Assembly (NCBI GenBank): GCA_034620365.1
Contig: JAQGEQ010000094.1
Coordinates: forward strand, 62,001-126,000
DNA length: 64,000 nucleotides
Reading direction: 5' to 3'
Source of the DNA: Pegea sp. RAD2-039
Taxonomy: Eukaryota; Chordata; Thaliacea; Salpida; Salpidae
The notes under the pieces are model-generated. The model was not told where the DNA came from. It did not search any database and saw only the letters and a program-made list of their open reading frames with translations. Of the stretch, positions 22,401 to 34,807 are shown one piece after another; position 1 is the first letter of the stretch, and the number at the start of each line of letters is the position of its first letter. Both the position numbers and the translations under genes were made by a program.

Positions 22401-25300
22401 AGATATAAAATAATTAATTCTGAAGTAATTTTAATCAAATATAAATTTAATTAATTATTTCATTACTTTCCTAAATATTAAAAAGAATACACTTCTGCTA
22501 ATTTATTTTCAAAATTTTAACAATTTTTACAAATTTTGAGTTTCATAAATTTCAAAAATATTCTTCTAAAGTGAAACCTAGCAGCAAACTAAAGCATAGG
22601 TATATTTGACATAAATTAAAACGATTTGTCTCTAAATAACTGAAAGTTGTAAAGTGAAATTTCTTCGTTGAGTGCAATCTCATACAAAGTGATCAAAAAA
22701 AAATGCATTTGTGTTTAATTTAGAACTTTTGAAAATTGTATTTTTATTATATTATGATATCATATTTTAAATGATATCAGACGATATCAAGCAAACAAAA
22801 CTTGTATCTTAATAAGTTAAAGGTGGAAAACCAGCAGCAACTTGATGATAAATGTTTTGTTGTTCCTTCATGCCAAACAACTCCTCATTTTTCAATCTAC
22901 GAAATTTGAGTCTAATTAATTCAATTGATTGATTTTTTATAAAACTATTTCTTCTTATTGCTTTGCTGATCGTATCTTTATAATAAATATTTTAATTTTT
23001 TTTATTTGTATTTCAAGCTTTTGAACCCAGCTTTTTTAAAGTTATTTTCTTATTTATTTGGAGAGAAACCAAAACTTTTAAACATTCATAATTTCTCAAG
23101 AAGCAAAAATATTAGAATTTTTATAAATATTGTTTTGAGATATTCTAACGATGCCTTGTAATGTAATAAACTAGTTTTGTAATTAATATGTAAACTACTT
23201 TGGGTTTATTCAGTTTTTGATGGCTAAATTTTCTTTTAATGAAACTTTTAATAACCTAGTTGATCAGGATAAATAAATATGTTTAATATATCGATTAGTA
23301 AGAATAGAAAAAATTTAAAATTGGTTTTAATAATTGTTTATTCTATCTATTTTAAATAAAAAATTTTGCAGAGTTATTATAATAATTATAGATGATTATT
23401 AAAACGTAAAGTTATAAAGTTTACAATAAGAACTTAGAGATATCAAACTGGAAAATAGGAACTTACTTTTTTTAATATTTTTTTATGAAAGAATTCAACA
23501 AAATATAGAAATTTTTTTGCTTGTTGATTTTTTGATAAAGTCAATTTATTTTCACAATAAAAACAAAATCATTCCATTTTTAATTTAGATAAAAATACAA
23601 ATAAAAGTATGAACTGATTTTTTCTTTTGAATAAATTCTATTAAAATGTACAAACGTTATATAAATACCTAAAAAGAGTAAACTTAAAAACTGTTCCTGA
23701 TTAGTAAAGTTAAATTCACTTCTTTAGTCTTTTTTTTTATTTTTGTATAAATCTACTTAATAATAATGAAATTGTAATTTATAGTTTTGTCAAACTTGTT
23801 TTAAATGTTCACCTATGCTGTTATTCATTTGTGCAAATTTAAAACAAATATTTTAACAATTTGTTGATTTTTAATTAATTTTGAAACTGTTTGAGACGTT
23901 TTGACACATTTGTTATTAAAATTAGGAGTTAGTGAAAATTTATTCAGCATTTCCACATGTAAAGATGAAAATTATTTACTATTTGTAGCTTCAATTTTAA
24001 AATAATCTGAGAAATATTGTCCTCATCTATATACTGAAACTGTAAATAAGTCAACAAAAATAAAATCTCTTAAAAAATAAGTTAACAGAAAGTTACTGCA
24101 GTAAGTGAATATTAAAATAAAGAAATAGTTTTGTAATGAAGTATGATTATTTACAATTTAATTCAAATTTTAAACATCTCCTTTATATTAATAACATATT
24201 AAATAAACTTATCGTTAAAACATTTTCAAATTAATTTTAATAATTAATGTTATTTGAATATTAATAAATAAAGTTTCATTATTACACAAAATTATAAAAT
24301 TAATTTTTTGAATGAAATAATTTAATAAATTTAAATAAACCGAAAAAAAACTGATTTCATCAACTTGAAAAACTGCCTACATTGGCAACGGTAATTGGTA
24401 AAAAATCTTTTTATATTATTCAAATTTTTAGACTTTTACTTACAGTGTAATACCGAACTACTCTTTTAATCATTAATCTTAGGGACGTTTTAAGGTTGTG
24501 TCTCTAAATCTTCTACTTTGATGCGAGGTATCAGGGTCGACAAATCTGTTGTTTTTTGTTTGTATATAACTGGGTATTATATAAAATTAATGTAATTATT
24601 TATATTTATATAATCTAATTATACTTATTTATTATATATATTATATGGTTATGTTGGTTATGTAAAGTAGGTTAGAACTGTCATACTTTTTTGTGGTCTT
24701 CTGAATTCTGGTTATATTTTTTTGTGAATTACAAGTTTATGAAATGTTTTCATTTAAATTTTGACTAGTCAAATGTTTAGTTTTTCTCTACAATGAGATT
24801 TGATTATTCTGTTTATAGAAAAGTTTTACCAAACTTGGCTTTTATAAGATAAGAACTAAAATATTCAGAATAATTAAAGAAATCAGAAAAAATAATTCCT
24901 TTATTTTAACTTTATCAAAACTATTCAACTAAGAAGCATTTTACATCTGACTTTTTTTGTCAATAAAAAACCATTTTTGAAACAAAGCGACTGGCAACTA
25001 AATAGAAAAAACAGCTCAAAACATATCTAGTAATTGCAGTTAGGATAGTACTTGGAAATTTAAGTTTTTTATAAAAAGCTTTTATGGGTTTCATGTTTAA
25101 AGTAATAGTTCTTTTTTAATGCAAAAAGCTCTTTATTAAAATTCTTATAAAATTCTTTCAATATTATCAAATAAAACTTAAAGTTTGAAATATCAAATAA
25201 AGAAATATGTTTTATAACTTTACTGAAGTATTTTTGATATTATTTATTTGTTACAAAAACACATTTTCTAAAACAATTAATTTCTTGGCAAACCAAGATA
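22401..25300. other. AT-rich non-coding stretch
   Basis: No gene seen. A mildly GC-richer patch at about 24.44-24.56 kb has no homology I recognise. Confidence 0.45.
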
Positions 25301-26800
25301 TCATTTAGTCGACGAATTATTCAACTTGTGTAGAATCCAACTTTGCTTTTCCACCTCTTTTAAGCATTCGAAGTAACTTTCCACAATCTTTTCAAACTCA
25401 CTTCCCAGCATTTTATAACTATTTAGTTCTTGGGTGACTTCCGCCAATATCCTGGCGTCAGCCTTAAATCTTGCTTTTAACATCTTACTGCAAAAAGATT
25501 CTATTAGTAGCTTGTGACTTCAGTTTTTATAAAAAAAGCTAAGTTGTAGAGAAGTGGAATTAGTTACCTTAGTTTCGTTAGTGCTTGAATATTGACAGCA
25601 GAATATGTTTCAGTGTTTAATTGAAGTCTTTTACATCTATTAGAAGAAGTTAGATTGATTAATTGGATGTTTTAGAAGCTTACTTGATATCAAGAGCAAG
25701 TTTTTGTACAAATCTTAATTGACAGTTGACTTGTCCAGTATCTTTCATTGGCTGAAGCTTCAGCTGGTATTTATTAAACAACTCTTCAAGTGATTTGCTG
25801 CATTTAAGGAGGATCTGAAAGATCAGAAGATGATGAAGATGTGGGAAAGACTCATTCACCTCGACTACTCCGATGAAAGTTTTGAAACTCTCAATTTGAA
25901 CTCTCTTCAGTTGATGAGATATTTCTCGCAAATTCTTGTTACTTTCTTTGATTAGATCATGAAGATGAAGAGAACGATGATCAATGATTACTTGATGACC
26001 TACAAATTCCTTTTAGTTTATCGAAGATGAAAATAGTTCAACTACTTTTGCTGTAATCTGTGCCATCATATAACTCAGTGAGTTCAGAACAACAAGTCTT
26101 CAGATAAAGTTCAAGAGCTTTAAACAAGTAATCACAATTCATTTCCCATTTGTTCTGAAACACGAATTTCATGAAAAAATCAAATATCTTTCAAGATTTT
26201 ACTCTTTCTTCGTTGATTATATTTTGAATGTTGGGAAGAAGATCAGAACTTAGAACTTTTTGATGATTTCCAAAACTTGGTAAGGTTTCAGTTGCTCTCC
26301 AAGATTTATTAAACGAATTCCAAAACTACAAATAGTACTTTTAGATTTAATTAAATAAAAAACGAAATATTTACCTCAACTTCTTCTGATGTTAGCTTAT
26401 TAGTATAAGATTCAATTAATTTGGAGCTCAAAACTTTGTTAATACTTTGATAGGTGGTTTCTGCTTTCATCCAGTTTATTTTTTCAGCTTTAGTATTTGA
26501 CTTTAAAAATGATAATTTTACAAAAATATTTTTAGATAAAAACAAAATTGGTTCTGAAAATTATATAAATCTAAACTTCTGTTAAGGTTTTGAAGTCTTA
26601 CATAATCAATTAATAACAGAATTAAAAATAAGCAAGGCCTTAGAGTTAAGTTTCATTTGGAGAAAAGTATTTAGACTTTAGTAAAGTGGTTAGAAACTAA
26701 CCTGACTTTTGGATAAAACGTTTTTTTTCTTATCTAATTCACCAAGTAACTGGTTGAGGGCAGGATATTTCTTTTTTGTATCATCACTAACAAAATCCAT
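25301..26800 (-). CDS. HAUS4: HAUS augmin-like complex subunit 4
   Basis: Predicted exons are 26800-26702, 26500-26375, 26325-26203, 26154-26046, 25999-25684, 25636-25568 and 25487-25301. All phases agree and give 342 aa, against about 363 in human HAUS4. The protein is helical and probably largely coiled coil. The C terminus shows the HAUS4 signature: a TYSAVNIQAL segment, then NSYKMLGSEFEKIVESY and a terminal KQSWILHKL. The N terminus has the YPALNQLLGEL and KAETTYQSINKVL blocks. HAUS4 belongs to the eight-subunit augmin complex, which recruits gamma-tubulin to spindle microtubules for branching nucleation. The gene lies 132 bp downstream of NDUFA12 on the same strand and has AG acceptors within about 25 bases of its ATG. 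The exon 2 acceptor at 26501 was chosen on phase; an upstream AG exists but breaks the frame. Confidence 0.85.
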
Positions 26801-26932
26801 TATATATCTATTAAAACTTTTCTGTAATACACCAATCAACAATTTAAAATTAGCATTTAAATGTTTTAATATCTTTTTTCAAATAATATATAGACTTTCA
26901 AAGGTGATACACAATAAACTGAAAAAGTTCCT
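26801..26932 (-). other. Short spacer between NDUFA12 and HAUS4, candidate operon junction
   Basis: The spacer is 132 bases with no clear AATAAA on the transcribed strand; ATTAAA occurs once. Two acceptor-like AGs lie in its last 25 bases, including GTATTACAG and AATAG 7 bases before the HAUS4 ATG. This is what one expects if a polycistronic transcript is resolved by spliced-leader trans-splicing. Confidence 0.45.
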
Positions 26933-27403
26933 TTATTTCGGATTAGGTTTCCAGCTTTCAATTTTCGGGGGCACAGTTGAATAAGGGACATAACAATCCT
27001 TAGTACCAGTCATGTTCTTCTTATGAGGCAACAAGAAAGGTCTTGGTGTTGGTGGTTTAACAGTTGGTGGGTCATCTGTGATGTGATGTAACCATCTATG
27101 CCATTCAGGGGCAACCATACTTGCGTTGAAGTCCCATTTATCATTCCAGTTATCTTGATTATAATCAACCCATCGATTTCGTCCGATAAAATAACGATTA
27201 TTCTCATAATACTTATTTCCAAGACTATCTGTACCAACTAAAGTTCCAGATTTGATCTCATTCATTCGAAGAACTTGGATAAATACACCTCTAATTCTTG
27301 GGAAATAACCTCCATCTTTAGCATAATTATGTCGTAACACTTTCATCAACTCTTGATAAGGAGTTATAAACTGCAGCTTGAAAAGCTTGATTATATTTGC
27401 CAT
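26933..27403 (-). CDS. NDUFA12: NADH dehydrogenase (complex I) subunit A12, B17.2 type
   Basis: A single frame of 156 aa matching the complex I accessory subunit throughout. Markers are GTLVGTDSLGNKYYENN, the RWVDY block, WNASMVAPEWH-like wording (NASMVAPEWHRWLHHITDDPP) and the proline-rich end with PYSTVPPKIESWKP. The protein sits on the matrix arm of mitochondrial complex I and is needed for its assembly. Length is typical (human about 145). The start was chosen at the first ATG after a TTTTACAG acceptor, 19 bases upstream, so a leader exon or spliced leader is likely. The coding region has no introns. HAUS4 follows 132 bp downstream on the same strand, possibly in the same primary transcript. 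Confidence 0.95.
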   Translation of the reverse strand: MANIIKLFKLQFITPYQELMKVLRHNYAKDGGYFPRIRGVFIQVLRMNEIKSGTLVGTDSLGNKYYENNRYFIGRNRWVDYNQDNWNDKWDFNASMVAPEWHRWLHHITDDPPTVKPPTPRPFLLPHKKNMTGTKDCYVPYSTVPPKIESWKPNPK

Positions 27404-30400
27404 ATTGGGTGAAATTTATACCCTGTAAAAATAATTCATTAAATTTGATTTGAAAATAGTTTCATAAAAGTGAATATAAACATTATTATTTGTATTTATT
27501 CAAATGACAAATTATAGAGTTCTTATAGCAATATGAATGCAGAAAGTTAATAAAAAGTCGATGACAGTTTAGCAGACTAGTAGGGAAAAATAAGAAGGTT
27601 GCAGAGGCATAAGTAAAAATAAATAAGTGAGGAAACTGGCTTCTATTACTTGTTAAGAAAGTTATTTAAATCATATTTTTAAACAAAATCACATAAATAA
27701 AATTGAAGTGACATTAGCTGTTAAAGATTTTAATACAAATAAAATATTTATTATCACAATATAAAAAATATATGTATACAATGCAATAAGAAACAAATAT
27801 TATATAACTAACTAATAACTACTGAAAAACTGAACTTTTTTAAATCAATATTAATATTTAATAATAATTTTTATAAACCTAGAAATTATAATATGAATTT
27901 AAAAATTTATTTAAAGTTCTATTAATCTAATTTTAATAAACTCTGTACTTTATTTAAAAAGATTATAACAAATAAAAATAAATATTTAATTATAAAAAGC
28001 ATTTTATTTGAAAAAATGTTATTTGAAAACTTTCTAAAGCAATAAGACATGAAAAGAAATAAAAAATAGAAATAGAAAAAAAAACAAAGTAAGTGATAAA
28101 CAACAAAAATTAAAATATAAAATACCATATATAACAACAAAATTTAACAAAACTGCTGGTAAAAGATTTGCAAGAAATATTACATTAAAGCTGTTTATTA
28201 AAAAACTAAAAGTAAATGTTTATTAAAAACTAATAAATTAAATCAAAACTTTATTTAATCAAATAATAAGCTTATTTAAAAAATTAATTTCAAGACTGGT
28301 TTCTTTTATAATAACTAATTTGAATTAATTAATCAAAAGCACAATAACTAAAAAAGGATTAAAAACCAACAGATCAAAATATAAGGTCAATAAATTTAAG
28401 CTGTATATCGAGTGTTAAATCAGGTAAGCATCTACAAAAATGGTGGTTAGTATTTCTGACACTAAAAATATGAAACGATACAAAAAATAAAATAATTTAT
28501 AGACGAATCTTAGAAAACTTTTCGAGTTTTTAATTATCAACAAGTTTATGTTTTTATATTTTTACTTTCAGCTTTTTTCTTTGAAAACTGTGCTTATTAT
28601 TTCATAATAGAATAAATACTCTTAACATTAAAAGTAATTTTATATTTCAAATTGGATCTGTAAATAAATTTAAACTTTAAAAGTAAATATCAATCATACA
28701 TAAACTGTTAAACTCTTATAATAATTATGAAAAATTATATATATAATAATTATACTATATTTGTATGCATATTTGAATTTAATAAACTTATTTATTTCAA
28801 AAATAAGTAAATAAATTTCAGTTTCAATTTATTGCAATCAGATGAGTCAATCTTTTATTTCAACATTTTGTATAAAACTATATTTCTACATTCATTTATT
28901 ATTTTATATAGACAACAGTTTCATGAACAATAAATTGAAAGAAACAATAAACTAGATTGAATTTTGAGGCAATTATAACTTTGAACAATAACACTTTTTG
29001 ATCTTCTAAAAGATATTTTTGTAAATATAAACATTTGTGTTATTTTTTTTATTAAAAATTAGATTTAAAATATACTTTATCTATGAACAAAGAATTTTAT
29101 AATTATTATATTTTATCATTTTATTTGTTAATGAATATAACATAAAGTAATAGTTTTCAGCTGGACAATTTATTTCATTCAATCTTTGGTAATGTATTAG
29201 AAGTATGTATTATTATAAGTATTGTTTTACTTTTTCATCTTATATTTATTTTAAAATTAATTTTTTGACTATTTTTTGCTCTATTTTTGTTTTAAAAGGT
29301 TTATTCGGATTAGATCTAAATAAATAGTTTTAATTTCTGCTATTGGTTTTTGAATCACAAAAAATTAAAAACCAAAAGTTGTTTGATATACACAATCTTA
29401 TTCATGAATAATTGTTCAAAATTATTTCAATATTATATATTTATTTATTATATTTCATATTATTTTTTAAATTATGTTTCAATTTCTTAATCGAGTTGCT
29501 GAAATAAACTTGAAATTTAAAAAGTTATTTTTATCCGACCAAATTGGCTACTGAAATTAGTTAGAAAACTTCAGAATTATTTGTTGTTATTGTTTAAGTT
29601 GATATTTTTGTAAAAATTGTTATTAATTAATAATATATTTAATTATTATAAAATAGAATATTTATTATTGTTTATATATTTTTTTAAAAATTAAAGAATT
29701 CGGCATTTTTTTATTTTATGATTTTTGCTAAGATACTCTTTGTATTGATATATGAATTTAAAGGTTTACTGACAAAAGAATTAGATTTTTTAATTATTTA
29801 CTTTTTCAAGTAATTTTATAATTTGATATTAATGTTTTTATTTCATTAATTTCTTGTTGTTGAAATAACTTAACCTTACAATAATTATATATTAGTAGTA
29901 CCTGATATGTTAGTTTTTATAATTTTAAAAAATTCTTATTTTCAATTTGAGTTTCTTTAAGTTTTTACTGAAAGAGTTTTTATCTTTTTATTTGTATCTA
30001 TTAATTTATCAATTAGATATTTGTTTGTGCCACTTTATAATGATTTAAAAACAAATCTGATTTACTATGAGTTTATTGCTTCTATTTTAGATACAAATGT
30101 TAATATTTTAATATTAAATTTTTATTACATTGAATTGTTTTATAAACAAAAGCTGTTTTTTTAATTTTAAACTATTTATTAGAAGTTTTATATAAATTTT
30201 AGTTTATATTTTCTTTTTATTTTGATATCAACTTTATCATGATGAATATTAGATTTAGCAAATAATAAAATATTTCTATTTCAACGTACTCAGCCTCCTA
30301 CTACTTTGCTGAACTTATTTTTATTTTTTCATAGAATTCTTAGAAAGCAGATTCTATATGAAATGATTTTACTTTACTCAAGATTTATGAATTTAATTTG

Positions 30401-31352
30401 AAACACAGAAAAAAGTTTCTGTAAATACTTATTAGTTATATCTTTAGAATATTTGTTAATTGTATAACCTACAGAAGGCTTAAAATGTTGTTAAAATGTT
30501 TCAAAAATATTTTATTATGAAGTTTATTGTGAAGTACTTGTTCTTCAAATTTAAGGAAAAATAATTTTCTGAAAGAATTACTTGAGGGTTACTATCTAAG
30601 AATTCATAAAAATAATTTTCAAATACTTGACTCAAAACTTGTGGGGAAGCTTCAATAATTCAAGAAGAAATATAAAACAGCTTCAGAATAAATATAGTTG
30701 TGATGTTTGTTCTTTAAGTACAAAGTTAAATTTGAGCAAGATTTCAAATAGAGAGTTTTTCTTTAAAATTGTATATGAGAGAATTATAATTGGATTTTAT
30801 TCAGTAAAGTTGTAGGTGGCAAAAAAATACTAAAGCTACATTACGAAGAAAATACAAAATATATTGGTTTAATGAAAATATAATTTTCTGATTCCAATAC
30901 CAAAAACTTTGATTATGATGTGAAAAAAAAAGATTTCTTATTTTTTGCAAATTGATTTATTTGTAATTTTTAACGGACAACTTTTGACAGCAGAATAAAC
31001 AACTTGACAGCAATTTTTGGAGTTTTAAAAATATTTATCATTCATCAGCAAATAGTTTATCACAATAGATTTTATCTAACCTTGTTGTTTTTGAATTTCA
31101 CATTGATCAATTAACTTTGACATTTAAATATTTGTTTAGCTTTAAATTATTCAGAACTCATAATTCTATTTCAAGCTATTCAAACATTAAGAAGTGAAAG
31201 TAAACAACTTGTATCTCTATTTATTTAAACTCTATTTATTTAAAACTCAGCAAACATCCAGTTATTGATCTTATCTTTTAAGAAAACTTTTTCAACAAAC
31301 TCATTTTTCAGGTCACCTGTCAATCACTTAGCAAGCTGTCAATCAACTAACC
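27404..31352. other. Long AT-rich non-coding stretch
   Basis: No gene seen. It contains one copy of a dispersed repeat at 29493-29583. The last 80 bases are the 5' flank of the TOM1-like gene, with a TTTTTCAG acceptor ending about 41 bases before its ATG. Confidence 0.5.
29493..29583 (+). repeat. Dispersed repeat copy A
   Basis: Diverged but clear similarity to 36617-36703. Shared blocks are GCTGAAATAAA, TTAAAAAGTTATT, AAATTGGC-ACTGAAA and a final GATTATT or GAATTATT. It is probably an old non-autonomous element and has no coding potential. Confidence 0.55.
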
Positions 31353-32486
31353 ATGAATCGAGTCCAATCGATGTTTAGTCGACATTTTTCCACAATCGCT
31401 GGACAAGCTGTTGAAGTAGCCACTAGCTGTGACGTCACAGAGGAGAATAGCGTTCAGAAATTTACTGAAGTGTGTCGAGCTGTGAATAGTTATCCAGAGG
31501 GAGCTAAAGATGCAGTTAGAGCGATACGTAAGCGATTACTTGGCAGCAAAAACGTCGCGTTGTCGATAGCTCTGTTGGAATTCTGTGTCAAAAACTTGGG
31601 TTTCACATTTCATATGTTAATAGCAGCTCGCGAATTTGCTGGTGAAGTGTTAACACGGTTGCTAAGCAACCAACCACCAGACGAACAACAACGAATTTTG
31701 TCAATTATTCGCATGCTTGCTGAAGCTTATCAAAATCACTCAAGCATGACGCCCATCGCCACCATCTATCGCGATCTTTGTTCGCAAGGTTTCCATTTCC
31801 CACGTGTCAAACCTCTAAAAACTGCTTCGCGTCGTCATAGTAATGTGTCAGCGCGCACTGATGACGTCACAATCATACCACCCACGCAACAAGTTATGTT
31901 AAATGACGAGCAATTAACTAAACTGCGTTCTGACGTCACGATCGTGTTAGGCAACATCCGGGTATTTAGTGAAATGTTAAGTGAAATTGAACCAAGTCGC
32001 GTGGATGACTTTGACGTCCGTTTGATGGCAGATCTTTCGATGACTTGTCATGAGATGCAGATGAGAATCACAGATCTAATCTCACAAGTTCTCAATGAAC
32101 AGATGATGATGGAACTAATCGGTGTTAATGATCAACTTAATAATCTATTTTTACGCTACGAGCGCTTTGAACGCTATCGTCTCCATGACAACCGTGTGAC
32201 GTCAGTACACGAACCACCGCCTAGTTACGCAGCAACTGAAACCGAAGATTTGATCGATTTTAGCCAACCGATGACGTCATCAAGTGGTGAAATTATTAAT
32301 GTTTCATCATTAACGCTGGACGAAGCGATGACGTCAGAAAATCGTGAAGAAATGCAAGAAGTGGAAAAGTGGTTAGAAAATGACGGAGTTTTCGGCCAAT
32401 CAACATCGGCTGCGTCACGTGACGACTTTAATATGTTTCTCAATGAACGCGCAGCTGATAACAGTGGAAATCGCGATATACTGTGA
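31353..32486 (+). CDS. TOM1: TOM1-like endosomal adaptor with VHS and GAT domains
   Basis: A single frame of 377 aa. The VHS domain (about 18-152) shows the family wording: NSVQKFTEVCRAVN, AVRAIRKRLLGSKN, ALLEFCVKNLGF and MLAEAYQNHSSMTPIATIYRDL. A GAT three-helix domain follows (about 186-278: EQLTKLRSDVTIVLGNIRVF to NLFLRYERFERYR), then a DLIDF motif (about 301-305) and a disordered acidic tail. TOM1 proteins bind ubiquitin, Tollip and clathrin to sort cargo at early endosomes. The protein is shorter than human TOM1 (about 490 aa), mostly in the tail. Codons are less AT-biased than in neighbours. Six TGACGTCA palindromes lie inside the coding sequence, and a seventh overlaps the stop codon. 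Which of TOM1, TOM1L1 or TOM1L2 it represents is not resolvable; GGA and HRS proteins are excluded by the missing ear and FYVE domains. Confidence 0.9.
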   Translation: MNRVQSMFSRHFSTIAGQAVEVATSCDVTEENSVQKFTEVCRAVNSYPEGAKDAVRAIRKRLLGSKNVALSIALLEFCVKNLGFTFHMLIAAREFAGEVLTRLLSNQPPDEQQRILSIIRMLAEAYQNHSSMTPIATIYRDLCSQGFHFPRVKPLKTASRRHSNVSARTDDVTIIPPTQQVMLNDEQLTKLRSDVTIVLGNIRVFSEMLSEIEPSRVDDFDVRLMADLSMTCHEMQMRITDLISQVLNEQMMMELIGVNDQLNNLFLRYERFERYRLHDNRVTSVHEPPPSYAATETEDLIDFSQPMTSSSGEIINVSSLTLDEAMTSENREEMQEVEKWLENDGVFGQSTSAASRDDFNMFLNERAADNSGNRDIL

Positions 32487-32831
32487 CGTCATGTGCATGT
32501 GATGACGTCACATCTTCTCTTTGCCGATTTGAAATTTAATTAAGAAAATTTTCTATGCCTCGTGAAAGTTGTATATGACGTCATAAGCTTCTCGAACTTT
32601 ACGATTTCCTTATTTGAACAAATTATTTTTAGTAAATTGAAACAAGTGAATATAAGAATAAATTTTATTGAAAAAGTCAACAATATACGAAATAATAAAT
32701 AATATGTTCTGCAGATATAGTGATGTCGACTAAAAAGCTAAAATTTGAAGATTTTTAAACAGAATGCAGAAACTAGTTACTTCCTGAAACTTACATTCGA
32801 GTAAACAACAAACTAAATAAATAAATGAAAT
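32487..32831. other. Short intergenic spacer between convergent genes
   Basis: It separates the 3' ends of the TOM1-like (+) and Gal3ST-like (-) genes. It has TGACGTCA at 32503-32510 and 32576-32583 and an AATAAATTTTATT segment near 32659 that could serve as polyadenylation signal on both strands. Confidence 0.6.
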
Positions 32832-34807
32832 TCAATAAAATTTCTGTAATCGAAATATTTCAGCACTTAAACTATTTTCAGGTTTCACCAAATATTCGCA
32901 AGTTACATCATCTTTTGCTCCTTCTTTCAGTTCATAAGCAGATAACTTGACTCCAGGCGGTCTATAAAACGACTTTCTCTGTTTATCGTCTTTCAAATTA
33001 TCCAATAAAACCGGTTGCGACTTCTTTAAACACTTTTCACTTAATCGTTCACGTTCATCACTCAACAACTGAAGTTGATGATTCATACGTTCGCGACCAA
33101 AACTTTCTACTTTTTGCCACAAGCTAGCGTTAAAATGGTCAAAAATTCGCGCATCTGCTCGATTCCATTGGCGCACCTGTAGTGACGTCATTTGTTAACA
33201 TTTCTCGTATGACGTCATTACCTTATCACGTATTCGATCATCATCCGCTTGTGACGTCACATTGTCGTGAACGCGAGCGTTTACAGTGAGGCAAGCAAAG
33301 TCCTCAATCGGCCAGCATAAAAGATCACTTAAAAGGACCATGGACTCGTCAAAGTGGTCAGAGACCACCACCAAGTCGAATATACCATCAAGCCACTTGA
33401 GTGCGGTTGTGACGTAGCTATCGTCATCATCACGTTTGTTGTCGAAACCCATGTCGAAAAACATGTGACTTTTTGCAAAGTGACTATATGCAGACCGTGG
33501 TGAAGTTGCAGTGAACTTTGCTGCGTTGTCGTACCTGAAAATATTTGATTAAAAATTAACTGAAGGCACAAGTTGTCAAAGACATAAGTGTGTACTAAGT
33601 GTAGATGACCTGTTTTTAAGACAAGCAACTTTATTTGGAGTTTTCAATTAATTTTTACAATCTACAACAATTTTTTTATGGAAATTATAAGAATTTTCAT
33701 AGAAATTTGCATTTACAATTTCAAATTGATAACTTTTAACTAAAAAGTTTTTAAATTTTAAATGATTTAAAACATTAACTTGAAAATAACAGAAAGTATT
33801 CTGAAGATTTCATTGATACAAAAAACAGTTTGAAAATTATCTTAAAAAGTATTGAGGCGTTTAGCTGCAAAGTAACTTCCGAAAAGTTGTTGTTGCTTTT
33901 GTGATAAAAATAATTTTTTTAAAATGAATATTTATTGGTAAAAAGACTGAAAATGATAAGATTATGAAGTTAATTAGCAAAATGAAAAAGTTAAACTCAC
34001 CAACGTTCGATAGAATCACCCACTGCAAGTTTTTGGAAAGACGGGACAATTTCTCTAAAGTAACTGATCGAAGAACGATACAAAGATAAGGGTTCACGAA
34101 CACTCGTTACCCAGAGTGAATCTGCTGGCATCACAGCTTTCATCTCTTCATAACTAAATCTTGAATGGTGACAAATAATGTTTGCTTCTGCAGTTGAGTT
34201 ATAATCAGATGATATTATTACACTTGTAAAAAGTTACTTTGGTTTGGAACAACTTTTCTTGAAAATTTTGATGGATATTTAAAGTTATGATTATTAGGAG
34301 GTTGTAATATCTTCAACTTCTCTTTTGCTGCTCGTCTTAAAAGAATATTCTGAACAACAAAAATAGTTTTAAGGATGTTTCATATATAAACTGTAATTTG
34401 TATCAATAAAATTATTTAAATCTCATGGACAAATAATTAAAATCCAAATTCAACACCTTCAAATTGTCGACAAACTACTTTCAGATAAATATTATCAAAA
34501 ACTTTGATGCAACTGAACAATTTTTTACTTGAACAGCAGAACTAGCAGTTTTGTGAGTTTTCAAATAAACTAAATTTTTGTGAGGTTGGCAATCTTTTTT
34601 CACGACTGCAGTAGTAGTTGGTGTTTTATTCTTGATTGATAGTTCTTCATTCCTCAGTACGGCTGACGATTCTATATTTTGCCATAATTTTGTTGACTTT
34701 GAATACGTAAGCCCATTATAATATAAGATAAAAAGAATTACCACAACCGAAACAAAAAATATCAATTTCAAAATCGTTTTTTTCATTTCTATTTTACATG
34801 ACGTCAT
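32832..34807 (-). CDS. Galactose-3-O-sulfotransferase family enzyme (Gal3ST type)
   Basis: Predicted exons are 34807-34529, 34349-34238, 34187-34001, 33534-33222 and 33176-32832. Phases agree and give 411 aa, typical of the family. The N terminus is cytoplasmic and short with one membrane anchor (about 9-30), the type II layout of Golgi enzymes. LKTHKTASS (82-90) is the 5'-phosphosulfate (PAPS) loop. VTSVREPLSLYRSSISYF is the 3'-phosphate-binding block. MFFDMGFDN, DLVVVSDHFDESMVLL and FDHFNASLWQKVESFGRERM are further family signatures. Relatives transfer sulfate to O-3 of galactose on glycolipids (sulfatide) or glycoproteins; the acceptor here is unknown. The first ATG overlaps TGACGTCA, and a TTTTTAG acceptor ends 2 bases before it. 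A second in-frame ATG at residue 8 could be the real start. Confidence 0.9.

Noticed and set aside
26501..26560. Upstream acceptor (TTTTCAG) for HAUS4 exon 2
   Set aside because: It has a better pyrimidine tract, but its phase does not match the preceding exon. The AG at 26501 keeps the frame and starts at the conserved segment.
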